This document shows, piece after piece, positions 47,963 through 57,198 of a stretch of DNA of 64,000 bases. The notes beneath the pieces are model-generated. The model was given only the letters and a program-made list of their open reading frames with translations. It was not told where the DNA came from and ran no database searches. The stretch spans positions 310,001 through 374,000 of the forward strand of contig NZ_CP096120.1 of assembly GCF_023158935.1 (NCBI RefSeq), in the 5' to 3' direction. Within the stretch, counting starts at the first letter, position 1. Each line of letters opens with the position of its first letter. Source of the DNA: Acinetobacter portensis. Lineage in GTDB: Bacteria > Pseudomonadota > Gammaproteobacteria > Pseudomonadales > Moraxellaceae. A program made the translations under genes and the position numbers.

Positions 47963-48841
47963 TTAGCTATTTTTTAGTTTGTTTTGTAATAATGGACTAC
48001 ATAATAAAATGGCAGATAAAATAAATGCAAAGCCAATGATGCTATAGATATCTGGCATTTCATACCAGAAGAAATATCCCCAAATTCCAGCAAAAATAAT
48101 AGCAATGTAATTTACTGGTCCAATTTGACCTGCTGGTGCAAGTTTATAAGCATTTGACATAAAAATTTGACTGATATTTGCAAGAATTCCTGCACAAATT
48201 AAATAACCAAGTTCTGTATAGGTGTATGGGCGCCAGACAAAAAACATAGGAATTGATGAGATTATTGTGCCGAAAAAGCAAAAATAGAAAACAATACGTT
48301 CAGGTGGTTCTGTTGAAGTTAATGCACGTACAGTCACAAATGCCATTGCGGCTAGAAAGCTTGAAACTAGACCGATGATAGAGAGTAAATTAAATAAGCC
48401 TGAGTCTGGTTTTGCAACAAAAAGTACGCCAAATAATCCAATAACCGCAGCTAAAAGCATCGTTTTGGTAATTTTCTCTTTCAAAAAAAGCCATGCTATT
48501 AATGGAATAAAAATTGGAGATGAATAAGAAAATACCATTGCATTTGAAAGCTTTAAATGTGCAATTGCATAAAAGAAACCATACATTGCTATAAGCCCGA
48601 TGATTGAGCGCCAAGTATGCATCCAAAGCTTTTCAGTTTTAAAAAATACAGAACCATATTTTATGATGAAGGGTATGAAAATACATAGACCAACAATATT
48701 TCTAAAGAATACAACTGTTGCGTTATCTACTGTATAAGACGCATAGCGAATACAAACACCCATGAGTGAAAATAGAAGTGCTGAACAGGTTAAGCAAAGA
48801 ATCGCGATTGGAAGATTCTGCTTTGAAGAAACATTGGTCAT
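47963..48841 (-). CDS. DMT-superfamily (EamA) transporter
   Basis: 292 residues with ten hydrophobic helices in two EamA repeats. The first covers about residues 10-140, with RNIVGLCIFIPF and KLSNAMVFSYSSPIFIPLIAWLFLKEKIT; the second covers about 150-285, with LAPAGQIGPVNYIAIIFAGIWGYFFW. Members export metabolites or amino acids; the substrate is unknown. The start codon lies only six bases behind the stem of a terminator-like hairpin, and no ribosome-binding site is visible. Confidence 0.85.
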   Translation of the reverse strand: MTNVSSKQNLPIAILCLTCSALLFSLMGVCIRYASYTVDNATVVFFRNIVGLCIFIPFIIKYGSVFFKTEKLWMHTWRSIIGLIAMYGFFYAIAHLKLSNAMVFSYSSPIFIPLIAWLFLKEKITKTMLLAAVIGLFGVLFVAKPDSGLFNLLSIIGLVSSFLAAMAFVTVRALTSTEPPERIVFYFCFFGTIISSIPMFFVWRPYTYTELGYLICAGILANISQIFMSNAYKLAPAGQIGPVNYIAIIFAGIWGYFFWYEMPDIYSIIGFAFILSAILLCSPLLQNKLKNS

Positions 48842-48847
48842 AAAAAA

Positions 48848-48876
48848 GGCTAGAATGGGTTTTAATTATTCTAGCC
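48848..48876 (-). terminator. Terminator-like hairpin directly before the EamA start
   Basis: GGCTAGAAT and ATTCTAGCC pair (9 bp). On the minus strand six T follow, and then the EamA ATG. It ends the upstream coiled-coil gene and occupies the place where a ribosome-binding site would be. Confidence 0.75.
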
Positions 48877-48897
48877 GAATTATCTATAAATGATAAT

Positions 48898-49323
48898 TTA
48901 TTTCGATTCAGTAAGTTGTGCTTCAAGTAATTTGATTTGTTCTTCTTTTAGCTGAATAAGTTGGTCAGCATCTGAATGTTGTGCTTTCAAAAGATCTTCC
49001 TGTTCTTTTAGCTGACTTTGAATATCATCTAATTTAGCAGCTTCTTCTTTTGCTAAAGATGCATTTTCAGGAACAGCTTCTTTAAGAATATCTTCTGAAA
49101 CTAAAACTGAACTACTTTCCTCAAGAGTAATAATTTCACTTGCAGGTATTTCATTCGTCTTATTGAGTGCAATAGCTTCAGAAGCAGGTGATGTGTTATC
49201 ACTTGGGTTTTCATCTTGCTTAGATGAAAAATTTAAATAAGCAAAAATACCCGCAATAATGAGAAGTAAAAAACCAATAATTCCCAATATTTTTTTTGAA
49301 TTCTTTGTTTCTTTTATTGCCAT
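48898..49323 (-). CDS. Membrane-anchored coiled-coil protein, unknown function
   Basis: 141 residues, not recognised. A basic N-terminus (KETKNSKK) is followed by one helix (about residues 12-31, ILGIIGFLLLIIAGIFAYLNF), so most of the protein probably lies outside the cytoplasm. A Ser/Glu/Ala-rich segment (35-95) leads to a predicted coiled coil (about 95-140, LDDIQSQLKEQEDLLKAQ and similar). It lies 16 bases after yheV on the same strand, so both may share a transcript from prlC. Confidence 0.7.
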   Translation of the reverse strand: MAIKETKNSKKILGIIGFLLLIIAGIFAYLNFSSKQDENPSDNTSPASEAIALNKTNEIPASEIITLEESSSVLVSEDILKEAVPENASLAKEEAAKLDDIQSQLKEQEDLLKAQHSDADQLIQLKEEQIKLLEAQLTESK

Positions 49324-49339
49324 GTGATCAATCCTGTCA

Positions 49340-49555
49340 TTATTTTTGACGTGGTTTGAATTGTATTACCCCAATATCATCGGGAATAGCTGGAACCTCA
49401 GGCTCATCAATATGAGTCGGGCGGTTTTCGCTATAGCCACAATCAATACATTCAATCCACTCATTATCACCAGAAGTAAGCATGACAACACGGTCTAAGG
49501 CCTGACATTTTGGGCATTTTGCACCAGCGATGAAACGACGCTTAAGAGTCATCAT
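49340..49555 (-). CDS. yheV: YheV family zinc-ribbon protein
   Basis: 71 residues. AKCPKCQALD and IECIDCGYSE supply two CXXC pairs, probably a zinc ribbon, as in the YheV (DUF2387) family. The function is unknown. The frame opens ATGATG, so the second Met may be the start; AGGTAAGT precedes it. It follows prlC, a common pairing in gammaproteobacteria. Confidence 0.8.
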   Translation of the reverse strand: MMTLKRRFIAGAKCPKCQALDRVVMLTSGDNEWIECIDCGYSENRPTHIDEPEVPAIPDDIGVIQFKPRQK

Positions 49556-49597
49556 ACTTACCTAAATTTAAACTAAGACAGGTAGTTTAAGATTTTA

Positions 49598-51625
49598 CTA
49601 GGCATTCGTCCAACCTTGATGACGTAATAATGCATCAATTTTCGGCTCACGTTTTCGGAAATTGATAAATGCATCAAGTGCTTGATCTTTTCCGCCAACT
49701 GCTAGAATAAACTTTCTAAACTGTTTTCCTGTTTCTGTGTTGAAAATGCCATCTTGCTCGAAACGATCAAAGGCATCACTTGCTAAAACCTCTGCCCATT
49801 TATAAGAGTAATAACCCGCAGCATAACCACCTGCAAAAATATGACTAAAACCATGTTGGAAGCGATTATAAGATGCTGTAGGCGCAACTGAATATTTATG
49901 GCGAATATCATCCATAGTTGCTTGGATGTTTGCCGCATTTAAAGCAGGATTGGCTTTATGAATATTTAAGTCAAATAAGGCGAATTCAATTTGACGTAAG
50001 GTTTGCATACCAGATTGGAAGAAACGTGCATCTAAGAGCGCTTTTAAAAGTTCTTTAGATAAAGTTTCTTTGGTTTCGATATGTTCGCTGAGCAAATCTA
50101 AACTTTCATGATCCCAAGCCCAAAACTCCATAAATTGGCTTGGAAGCTCCACAGCATCCCACGCTACGCCATGTGTACCTGCAACAGAAATATTGTCTAC
50201 TTCAGTTAACATGTGATGTAAGCCATGTCCAAATTCATGGAATAGGGTAATCACTTCATCATGGGTTAATAGCGCAGGTTGGTCGCCCACAGGTGGAGTG
50301 AAGTTACACACCATGTAGCAAATTGGGTTTTGTAAACCGTTGCTTGTTTGCATGCGAGAACGGAAGCCACTCATCCATGCACCGCCACGTTTTCCGCTAC
50401 GTGCATAAAGATCGAAGTAGAAGCCACCAACAACTTTACCTTGATCTTCCAGTTCAAAATAGCGTGCATCTTCATGCCAAACAGGTGCTTGGCGTTCCAC
50501 AATATTGATGCCATAAAGACGATTCACAATGCTGAATAAGCCTTGCAAAATTTTAGGTGCAGGGAAGTAGGGTTTTAATGCTTCTTGTGAAAGATTAAAT
50601 TGCTGAACTTTGAGTTTTTCTGAGTAGTAAGTGGTATCCCAAGGTTCTAAATTTGAAATACCATCTTCAGATGCAATGGCTTTTAATTCTGCAATTTCTT
50701 TTTCCGCAGGTGCGCGTGCATGTTCTGCTAAATCGATAAGGAACTTATCTACAGTTTCAACATCTGGTGCCATTTTGCTTGCAAGAGAAAGTTCTGCATA
50801 GTTTTGGAAACCAAGAAGTTGCGCCATTTCTTGACGTAAACTTAGAATTTCTTCCATCACCGCTGTATTGTCAAATTCAGGATGATCACTTATTTCTGAT
50901 GCACGTGTTGTATAGGCTTTATAAAGCTCTTCACGTAATTCGCGGTTTTCGGCATACGTCATAATCGCAAGATAAGATGGAATATCTAAAGTTGCGACAG
51001 TTTGTTCTAACTCACGTTGTTGACCATATTGTTTTAATAGTTCAACACTGCTTTGCGGCAAGCCTTTAAGTTGATCTTCAGAAAGTGCTTTGAAGTAAGC
51101 TTGTGTTGCATCTAACACATGGTTTGAAAAGTCAGATGATAGTTGAGATAAACGTGCAGAAATTTCTGCATAACGTTTTTTTGCTTCGCCCTCTAACGCA
51201 ACACCTGAAAGTTTGAAGTCACGTAAGGCAAGTTTAATAGCACTTTGTTGTGCTTCAGAAAGTGTCTCAAAATTCGCAGAATCATGCACATTTTGATAAG
51301 TTTGATAAAGCGCAGTGTGCTGACCAAGCTCTGTGTAATATTCACTTAAAGAAGGAAGTAATGCTTGATAAACTTCACGTGTTTCTGTGTTGTTCATAAC
51401 TGCATTAAGGTGCGATAAAACACCCCAAGCTTCACTCATATTATTTTCAAGCGCATCAACTTGATCGAGTGTTGCAAGTTGTTCATTTGTAGATGCAGGA
51501 ACTTCTGTAAGAGCTTTTAAGAAGCTTTGTCCTTGTTGAATGGCGTGTTCAATATTTTGTTTTAATGATTCAAGTGTAATTTGATCGAACTGTGGTACTG
51601 GCAAAGTTGCCTTTTCTAAAGTCAT
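49598..51625 (-). CDS. prlC: Oligopeptidase A (M3 metallopeptidase)
   Basis: 675 residues from the ATG at 51625 (MTLEKATLPVPQFDQ); E. coli OpdA has 680. An in-frame TTG at 51688 would add 21 residues and is unlikely. The zinc motif HEFGHGLHHML (HEXXH) is near residue 465, with the third ligand Glu about 28 residues on. SGKRGGAWMSG and the late FSHIFAGGYAAGYYSYKWAEVLASD are typical. It degrades peptides, including cleaved signal peptides, in the cytoplasm. Confidence 0.94.
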   Translation of the reverse strand: MTLEKATLPVPQFDQITLESLKQNIEHAIQQGQSFLKALTEVPASTNEQLATLDQVDALENNMSEAWGVLSHLNAVMNNTETREVYQALLPSLSEYYTELGQHTALYQTYQNVHDSANFETLSEAQQSAIKLALRDFKLSGVALEGEAKKRYAEISARLSQLSSDFSNHVLDATQAYFKALSEDQLKGLPQSSVELLKQYGQQRELEQTVATLDIPSYLAIMTYAENRELREELYKAYTTRASEISDHPEFDNTAVMEEILSLRQEMAQLLGFQNYAELSLASKMAPDVETVDKFLIDLAEHARAPAEKEIAELKAIASEDGISNLEPWDTTYYSEKLKVQQFNLSQEALKPYFPAPKILQGLFSIVNRLYGINIVERQAPVWHEDARYFELEDQGKVVGGFYFDLYARSGKRGGAWMSGFRSRMQTSNGLQNPICYMVCNFTPPVGDQPALLTHDEVITLFHEFGHGLHHMLTEVDNISVAGTHGVAWDAVELPSQFMEFWAWDHESLDLLSEHIETKETLSKELLKALLDARFFQSGMQTLRQIEFALFDLNIHKANPALNAANIQATMDDIRHKYSVAPTASYNRFQHGFSHIFAGGYAAGYYSYKWAEVLASDAFDRFEQDGIFNTETGKQFRKFILAVGGKDQALDAFINFRKREPKIDALLRHQGWTNA

Positions 51626-51741
51626 CGCAATGCGCCATAAATTTTCTAAGTTGATAGTAGATGTAAGGGCGGTAGGAAGATAAATCAAGAAGATTTATAC
51701 GCTTTACTTGAATTAATCATTTAGATTTACTTTTTATAGAT

Positions 51742-51769
51742 AAAAAAGAGCGCCGAAGCGCTCTTTTTT
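51742..51769 (-). terminator. Terminator after rnr
   Basis: AAAAAAGAGCGC, loop CGAA, GCGCTCTTTTTT, just beyond the rnr stop at 51781. Confidence 0.92.
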
Positions 51770-51780
51770 AGTTTTAAGAA

Positions 51781-54198
51781 TTAATCTATTTTTGCTTTCG
51801 CATTAGATTTTTTCTTTTTTGCTTTGGCTTTTTTCTTCGCCTTCGCTTTCTCTATTTTTTCAGCCGATTTTTTCGTTGGCTTTGTATAAGAGCTTGGCTG
51901 ACCTTTAGCTTTTTTCTTACGAAGCGGTTTTTCACCATTTTCGCTAGACACAGTTTTTGGATGCTCCCCAAAAACTTCTTCTTTAGTGTGAGAAGGGGCT
52001 TTTGCTGCAACTCTTGGTGCTCGGCTACGAATAGTTCGACCTGCATGCGTTAATTGTTGAAGCAATTCGAAGTCAATCTTACGATCTTCCAAGTTTACTG
52101 CTGCAACTTTAATTTTAACTTCATCGCCTAAGCTAAACGTTTGCCCACGGCCTTGACCCACCAAACTTTGACTTGCTTGATCGAATACAAAGAAGTCATC
52201 GCCCAATTGGCTGACGTGAATCATGCCATCTACATAAAGGTCTTTGAGTGTTACAAATAGACCAAATTCAGCAACGGCAGAAATAACACCTACAAACTCT
52301 TCACCTAGGTGCTGATGCATGTAGTGGCATTTCAACCATGTTGTTACAGAGCGAGATGCTTCATCTGCACGACGTTCAGTTGCAGAAAAATGAGTTCCTG
52401 CTTCTTCTAAAGCACCGCCAGAAAGTGGAGATGGCTTTTGTTTTAAGTGTGCTTTGATTGCTCTATGTAACAACAAGTCAGGATAGCGACGAATTGGCGA
52501 TGTGAAATGCGTATATGCATCGTATGCCAAACCGAAGTGACCTGCGTTATTTGGACCATAGTAAGCTTGCATCATTGAGCGTAAAAGTACGGCATGAATG
52601 CTTGGTGCATCAATACGGTCTTTGGTTGCTTCAATAACAGCTTGATAGTCTGCTTGAGTAGGTTGTTCTGGGAATTGCAAACCTAATAATTTTACAAAGT
52701 CGCGAACTTTTTGAATACGTGAAAATTCAGGTGACTCGTGAATACGGTAGAGCATTGGAATTTCATTTTTCAATGCATATTCTGCTGCTGCAACGTTAGC
52801 AAGCAACATGCACTCTTCAATTAGTTTATGTGCATCGTTACGGCTACGTGGCAAGATTTGATTAATTCCACCAAGTTCGTCGAATGTCATGTATGTTTCA
52901 ACAGTTTCAAATTCCATAGCATGACGTTCTGCACGTAAGCCTTTTAGAACTTGGTATAACTGGAACAACGTATTTAACGATTTGCGAACGTCACGATCTT
53001 CTGTAATTGCACTGCTGTCGCCATCAAAATATTGGGCAACTTTGTCATAGGTTAAACGTGCTTTTGAATGCATAACAGATGGATAGAATTCATAACCAGT
53101 TACTCGACCTGCACGTGATAATTTTAAATCACACACCATGCATAGGCGGTCAACATTTGGGTTTAATGAACATAAGCCATTTGAAAGCGCTTCTGGAAGC
53201 ATTGGTAGAACGAAATGAGGGAAATACACAGAAGTACCACGTTCTTGTGCTTCATCGTCTAGTGGCTTGCCTGTACGCACGTAATGGCTTACATCGGCAA
53301 TAGCAACAACAACACGATAACCGCCACCTGGACGTTTTTCTGCATATACAGCATCATCGAAGTCACGAGCATCTTCACCATCAATAGTGACTAATGGTAA
53401 ATCACGTAAATCGATACGATCTTTTCGGTCTTGTGCAGTTGGTTCTTTGAAGCTTTCAGCATCCTCAATCACTTCAGCAGGGAATTCATACGGCAAACCA
53501 AATTCTAAAATAGTTTGCGGAATAATAATTTCCGTATCTGCTTTATCTGCCATAGATTGAACAATATGACCTGTCGCAAATTCTTCACGTGTTGGATAGC
53601 TGTCTAGCTCTACACGTAAAGAATCACCAACATTCACTTTTGCATGTTCAATCAGTTCTTTTTCTAAAGTAATAGGTTGATGTGCATTTGGATTTGAAGG
53701 TTGAATGAAATATTCGCCTTCATGCACAGCCAATTTACCAATAATTTGTTTCACACGATGTTGCACAACTTCTGTAATAAAGCCCCAAGCTTTACCTTTA
53801 CGATCTACAGATGTTTGGCGCACTTTAACGCGGTCGCCATTAAACACAAGGCGAAGTTCACGCTCAGGAAGCAATAAATCATCATGACCTGAAATATTTG
53901 CGTTACCCATACCTTTTGAATTGATATAGACAGTTGCTTCGTGAACAGGTTGTTCTTCTGCAATTTGGAACTTAAACCCATCTTTCATGAGTTGACCGTC
54001 ACGCACCATTGCAATTAAACGATGGCTTAAAGCATCAATACTTTTTTGATCTACAATTTTAAAATGCTCGACTAAATCTGCATGAGATAAAGGCGTAGCT
54101 TGTTTTTCAATAGTCTCAGTAATGAGAGTACGGCTTGGAATGGGATTTTCGTAACGTTCAGCTTCTGCTTTCGCTTCAGGATCGACCCAATTTTTCAT
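51781..54198 (-). CDS. rnr: Ribonuclease R
   Basis: 805 residues, normal for RNase R. This 3'-5' exonuclease degrades structured RNA and helps in rRNA quality control. Cold-shock-like domains come first (about 60-230), then the RNB catalytic domain with VTIDGEDARDFDDAVYAE (metal-binding Asp cluster near 275) and HFTSPIRRYPDLLLHR, then an S1 domain (about 640-725). The C-terminal tail (from about 735) is very Lys-rich, ending in KAKKKAKAKKKKSNAKAK, as expected for RNase R rather than RNase II. Confidence 0.95.
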   Translation of the reverse strand: MKNWVDPEAKAEAERYENPIPSRTLITETIEKQATPLSHADLVEHFKIVDQKSIDALSHRLIAMVRDGQLMKDGFKFQIAEEQPVHEATVYINSKGMGNANISGHDDLLLPERELRLVFNGDRVKVRQTSVDRKGKAWGFITEVVQHRVKQIIGKLAVHEGEYFIQPSNPNAHQPITLEKELIEHAKVNVGDSLRVELDSYPTREEFATGHIVQSMADKADTEIIIPQTILEFGLPYEFPAEVIEDAESFKEPTAQDRKDRIDLRDLPLVTIDGEDARDFDDAVYAEKRPGGGYRVVVAIADVSHYVRTGKPLDDEAQERGTSVYFPHFVLPMLPEALSNGLCSLNPNVDRLCMVCDLKLSRAGRVTGYEFYPSVMHSKARLTYDKVAQYFDGDSSAITEDRDVRKSLNTLFQLYQVLKGLRAERHAMEFETVETYMTFDELGGINQILPRSRNDAHKLIEECMLLANVAAAEYALKNEIPMLYRIHESPEFSRIQKVRDFVKLLGLQFPEQPTQADYQAVIEATKDRIDAPSIHAVLLRSMMQAYYGPNNAGHFGLAYDAYTHFTSPIRRYPDLLLHRAIKAHLKQKPSPLSGGALEEAGTHFSATERRADEASRSVTTWLKCHYMHQHLGEEFVGVISAVAEFGLFVTLKDLYVDGMIHVSQLGDDFFVFDQASQSLVGQGRGQTFSLGDEVKIKVAAVNLEDRKIDFELLQQLTHAGRTIRSRAPRVAAKAPSHTKEEVFGEHPKTVSSENGEKPLRKKKAKGQPSSYTKPTKKSAEKIEKAKAKKKAKAKKKKSNAKAKID

Positions 54199-54423
54199 AA
54201 TATCTATGACTTCAAGTTAGAAGAATAGGTTTAGCATAAGTCATGCAAGGAAATACTGCACGCAATTGATGACAATATTGTGCATTCAGTCGGATTTTAT
54301 AAAATAATTTGTGTAAACAGATTTTAAAATATCAAAAAACAACCAAAATTTAGAAAATAAACATTAAATTGTTTAAAAAGTATTTAATTGATCGAAAATA
54401 TGAAAAATATATAAAGACTAGGC

Positions 54424-54452
54424 TTGCAGTAATTTCATTATCTTTGTATTAT
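54424..54452 (+). promoter_or_regulatory. Promoter of the tRNA-Ser/tRNA-Arg cluster
   Basis: TTGCAG (54424-54429), 17 bases, TATTAT (54447-54452), then a GC-rich GGCGCC discriminator typical of stringently controlled stable-RNA promoters, 13 bases before the first tRNA. Confidence 0.75.
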
Positions 54453-54465
54453 GGCGCCTCGTTAC

Positions 54466-54555
54466 GGTGAGATGGGTGAGTGGCTGAAACCACATCCCTG
54501 CTAAGGATGCATACGGGTAACTGTATCGAGGGTTCGAATCCCTCTCTCACCGCCA
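54466..54555 (+). tRNA. tRNA-Ser (GCU)
   Basis: 90 bases with an encoded CCA end. The acceptor stem pairs GGTGAGA with TCTCACC. The anticodon loop CTGCTAA gives GCU, reading AGC/AGU. The long variable arm is normal for a class II tRNA. Confidence 0.96.
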
Positions 54556-54571
54556 ACGAATAACTTGAAAT

Positions 54572-54648
54572 GCGCTCATAGCTCAGCTGGATAGAGCACT
54601 TGGCTACGAACTAAGGGGTCGGGAGTTCGAATCTCTCTGAGCGCACCA
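54572..54648 (+). tRNA. tRNA-Arg (ACG), copy 1
   Basis: 77 bases with encoded CCA. The acceptor stem pairs GCGCTCA with TGAGCGC. The anticodon loop is CTACGAA (ACG, read as ICG after deamination). Same sequence as copies 2 and 3. Confidence 0.96.
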
Positions 54649-54689
54649 ATCAAGTTAATCGTGAACGAAGTCGAAAGACACTCAGGTAC

Positions 54690-54766
54690 GCGCTCATAGC
54701 TCAGCTGGATAGAGCACTTGGCTACGAACTAAGGGGTCGGGAGTTCGAATCTCTCTGAGCGCACCA
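54690..54766 (+). tRNA. tRNA-Arg (ACG), copy 2
   Basis: Identical 77 bases to copy 1, separated by a 41-base spacer. Followed by a terminator at 54800. Confidence 0.96.
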
Positions 54767-54799
54767 ACTTAAACATTATTGCAAGTGTTTAAAATAAAG

Positions 54800-54823
54800 A
54801 ACCGCACATGTTGCGGTTTTTTT
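54800..54823 (+). terminator. Terminator after tRNA-Arg copy 2
   Basis: AACCGCA, loop CATG or similar, TTGCGGTTTTTTT. Confidence 0.85.
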
Positions 54824-54991
54824 GTGTCTGTAAATTTTGAAGATTAGGCTTATTAGCTCGGAATTTTTATTTTTCAACTTATAAAATAAATATGTGAATT
54901 GCTTAAAATGGTAAAATAGATGAAAGATTGTGCACAAAAGTGCATATCGAATAATTACTAAACACTTGAAAACTTATTTTAGAAATAAGGC

Positions 54992-55019
54992 TTAACATCT
55001 TTGAATTATCACGTATAAT
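54992..55019 (+). promoter_or_regulatory. Promoter of tRNA-Arg copy 3
   Basis: TTAACA (54992-54997), 16 bases, a perfect TATAAT (55014-55019), with a GCG discriminator, 18 bases before the tRNA. Confidence 0.7.
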
Positions 55020-55037
55020 GCGTCACATCAAGACATC

Positions 55038-55114
55038 GCGCTCATAGCTCAGCTGGATAGAGCACTTGGCTACGAACTAAGGGGTCGGGAGTTCGAATCT
55101 CTCTGAGCGCACCA
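55038..55114 (+). tRNA. tRNA-Arg (ACG), copy 3
   Basis: Identical to copies 1 and 2, but with its own promoter and terminator, so it is a separate transcription unit. Confidence 0.96.
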
Positions 55115-55147
55115 ACTTGATCATCTTAACGATGTAAAACTAGAAAG

Positions 55148-55173
55148 AAACTGCACTTGTTGCAGTTTTTTTT
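55148..55173 (+). terminator. Terminator after tRNA-Arg copy 3
   Basis: AACTGCA, short loop, TGCAGTTTTTTTT. Its sequence and the following TTGTGCCTG resemble the terminator after copy 2, suggesting a duplicated unit. Confidence 0.88.
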
Positions 55174-55300
55174 GTGCCTGAAATTTATAAAAATAAAAAC
55201 CGTCACTCAATTAGCTGAATGTTTAGCATATAAAAACATAAGATCGCCATATTTCTAGTGTAATATTTAGCTCACTTTATAAAATATTGATGATGCATAG

Positions 55301-55801
55301 ATGTCTGAAACTAAGCCTACTTTATCTTTACGTTATTTTCTAAACTTAGAAGAATCGCAAGATGGTTTCGCACTTGCGACTTTTGGTAAAAAGCAATTTA
55401 CACGTTTCATTACGCCTGCTGTAAGCCTTGGTATTATGATTTGGGGCTTTTATTTGGGTTTTGAAGGTGTTGGGCGTTATTACGTTGCTTTAGGTGCAGT
55501 ATTTTTATTATTACAATTATTTATGCGCTATTGGTTTTTACCGATGATGTTTAAGCGTCAATTTGTGAAATATCAGTTTGGTAAAAGCGAGCAAGGTTTA
55601 GATTTATACCAAGACTATGCAGATTTATATGCAAATGGTCGTAAAGCAACTGTGAATTATACTGATGTGCAAAATTTTGCCAGTGGTAAATTGACATATA
55701 TGCTTGAGCTAAAAAATAAAACTGTGATTATTGTGCCAAAGCGTGCAATTAATGATTCGGCAGACAAAACCATCTTTGAAAATACGTTTAATAAAAAATA
55801 G
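55301..55801 (+). CDS. YcxB-like membrane protein
   Basis: 166 residues. A soluble N-terminus (about 1-35) is followed by two membrane helices (ITPAVSLGIMIWGFYLGF and YYVALGAVFLLLQLFMRYW) and a beta-rich C-terminal part ending TVIIVPKRAI(N), which resembles the YcxB-like domain (PF14317). Function unknown. Monocistronic or upstream of the FAH-family gene 30 bases later. Confidence 0.65.
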   Translation: MSETKPTLSLRYFLNLEESQDGFALATFGKKQFTRFITPAVSLGIMIWGFYLGFEGVGRYYVALGAVFLLLQLFMRYWFLPMMFKRQFVKYQFGKSEQGLDLYQDYADLYANGRKATVNYTDVQNFASGKLTYMLELKNKTVIIVPKRAINDSADKTIFENTFNKK

Positions 55802-55830
55802 TTTAACTTCAGTGATAGAAAGGGAACATC

Positions 55831-56472
55831 ATGAATACACGTCCATCTAAAATTGTTTGTGTCGGTCGTAGCTATGCAGATCATGCGAGAGAATTAGGAA
55901 ATGCAATTCCTGATCGTCCTGTTTTGTTTATGAAGCCACCAAGTAGTTTAATTTCGTTGGAAGAGGGTATTTCGTGGAACTCTGACTGGGGAAGTTGTCA
56001 TTATGAGTGCGAACTTACTTTGCGTATTGACCGCACTTTAAAAGCGGAAACAGACCCGAAGAAAGCATTAGAAGCAATTGGCGCAATGACTTTGGGTTTA
56101 GATTTAACCTTGCGTGATGTACAAGATGATTTGAAAAAGAAAGGTCATCCTTGGGAACGTGCGAAAGCATTTGATGGTTCATGTATTCTTGCAGATTGGA
56201 TTGATGCTTCTGAAGTTCAAAATTGGGATGATGTGCATTACACACTTCATATTAATGATGAGTTGCGTCAAAAAGGCGATACATCTTTCTTAATTTTTGA
56301 TATTGGTTCTTTACTTGCAGATATTAGCCAAGTTTTTACATTAGAAGCTGGTGATGTGGTGATGACGGGTACGCCTGCAGGTGTTGCTGCACTTGCAAAA
56401 GGTGACCGTTTAAAAATGACGTTAAAAGGTCAAGCACAAGATTATGTTTGGAATGCGGAAGTGAAAGCTTAA
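55831..56472 (+). CDS. Fumarylacetoacetate hydrolase family protein
   Basis: 213 residues, a single FAH domain as in acylpyruvases (YcgM/FAHD1 type). Visible: CVGRSYADHARELGN, FMKPPSSLI, the metal-binding HYECELTLRI (Glu-x-Glu), GLDLTLRDVQDDLKKKGHPWERAKAFDGSC, and GDVVMTGTPAGVAAL. It probably cleaves C-C bonds in acylpyruvates or decarboxylates oxaloacetate; the substrate is not decided. Confidence 0.88.
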   Translation: MNTRPSKIVCVGRSYADHARELGNAIPDRPVLFMKPPSSLISLEEGISWNSDWGSCHYECELTLRIDRTLKAETDPKKALEAIGAMTLGLDLTLRDVQDDLKKKGHPWERAKAFDGSCILADWIDASEVQNWDDVHYTLHINDELRQKGDTSFLIFDIGSLLADISQVFTLEAGDVVMTGTPAGVAALAKGDRLKMTLKGQAQDYVWNAEVKA

Positions 56473-56500
56473 GTATTTCATCTAAGAATCTAAGGTGTTA

Positions 56501-56528
56501 AAAAAGGACTGCATGTGCAGTCCTTTTT
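56501..56528. terminator. Bidirectional terminator between FAH gene and msrA
   Basis: AAAAAGGACTGCA and TGCAGTCCTTTTT, nearly a full palindrome, between convergent genes. Confidence 0.9.
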
Positions 56529-56561
56529 GTTGCTTGGCATTTTAAATAATGTGCATATAGA

Positions 56562-57080
56562 TTATTTAAGTAAATCTGAAAATTTACTGCTTAATTTTAA
56601 TAATTTAGGTGGAATAGCAAAGTTGCAGTAGCCTTGCGTAGGATTCTTTGCAAAATAATTTTGATGATATTCTTCAGCAGGATAGAACGTTGGAACTGGG
56701 CTAAGCTCTGTCACAATGTTCAAGTCTTCATCTTTTAAAGATTGAATCATTTTTTCTGCTTGTCGCTTTTGCTCATCATTAAAATAATAAATTACAGAGC
56801 GATATTGTGTGCCGACATCATTCCCTTGGCGGTTTAGCGTTGTAGGATCGTGAATCGCAAAAAATACATTCAATAATTGCTCATATGAAATTTGAGTTTC
56901 ATCAAACTCAATTAAAATAACTTCAGCATGGTTGGTATCGCCACGGCAAATATCATCATAAGTTGGGTTTGTTGTATGTCCGCCTGCATAGCCGCTTGTG
57001 CTGTGTGTTACCCCTTTAAGTTGCAAGAAAACAGCTTCTGTACACCAAAAACATCCGCCACCAAATAATGCTTTTTGCAT
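56562..57080 (-). CDS. msrA: Peptide-methionine (S)-S-oxide reductase
   Basis: 172 residues. It repairs methionine-S-sulfoxide in proteins. The catalytic [12 protein letters not shown] has the active Cys10 and a second Cys13. [26 protein letters not shown] and DVGTQYRS follow as usual. It is stand-alone, with no fused MsrB. Terminators lie on both sides. Confidence 0.95.
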   Translation of the reverse strand: MQKALFGGGCFWCTEAVFLQLKGVTHSTSGYAGGHTTNPTYDDICRGDTNHAEVILIEFDETQISYEQLLNVFFAIHDPTTLNRQGNDVGTQYRSVIYYFNDEQKRQAEKMIQSLKDEDLNIVTELSPVPTFYPAEEYHQNYFAKNPTQGYCNFAIPPKLLKLSSKFSDLLK

Positions 57081-57161
57081 GAAATTATCCTAAATATTTA
57101 TATTGTTTAAATATATGGGGAAGTTTTGAATGTTTACAATATTATTCATATAAATAGATAC

Positions 57162-57192
57162 AAAAAAAGCCTGCATAAAGCAGGCTCTTTTT
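57162..57192 (-). terminator. Terminator after the META-domain gene
   Basis: AAAAAAAGCCTGC, loop ATAAA, GCAGGCTCTTTTT; read on the minus strand it ends the gene that stops at 57199. Confidence 0.88.
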
Positions 57193-57198
57193 ATTTGA

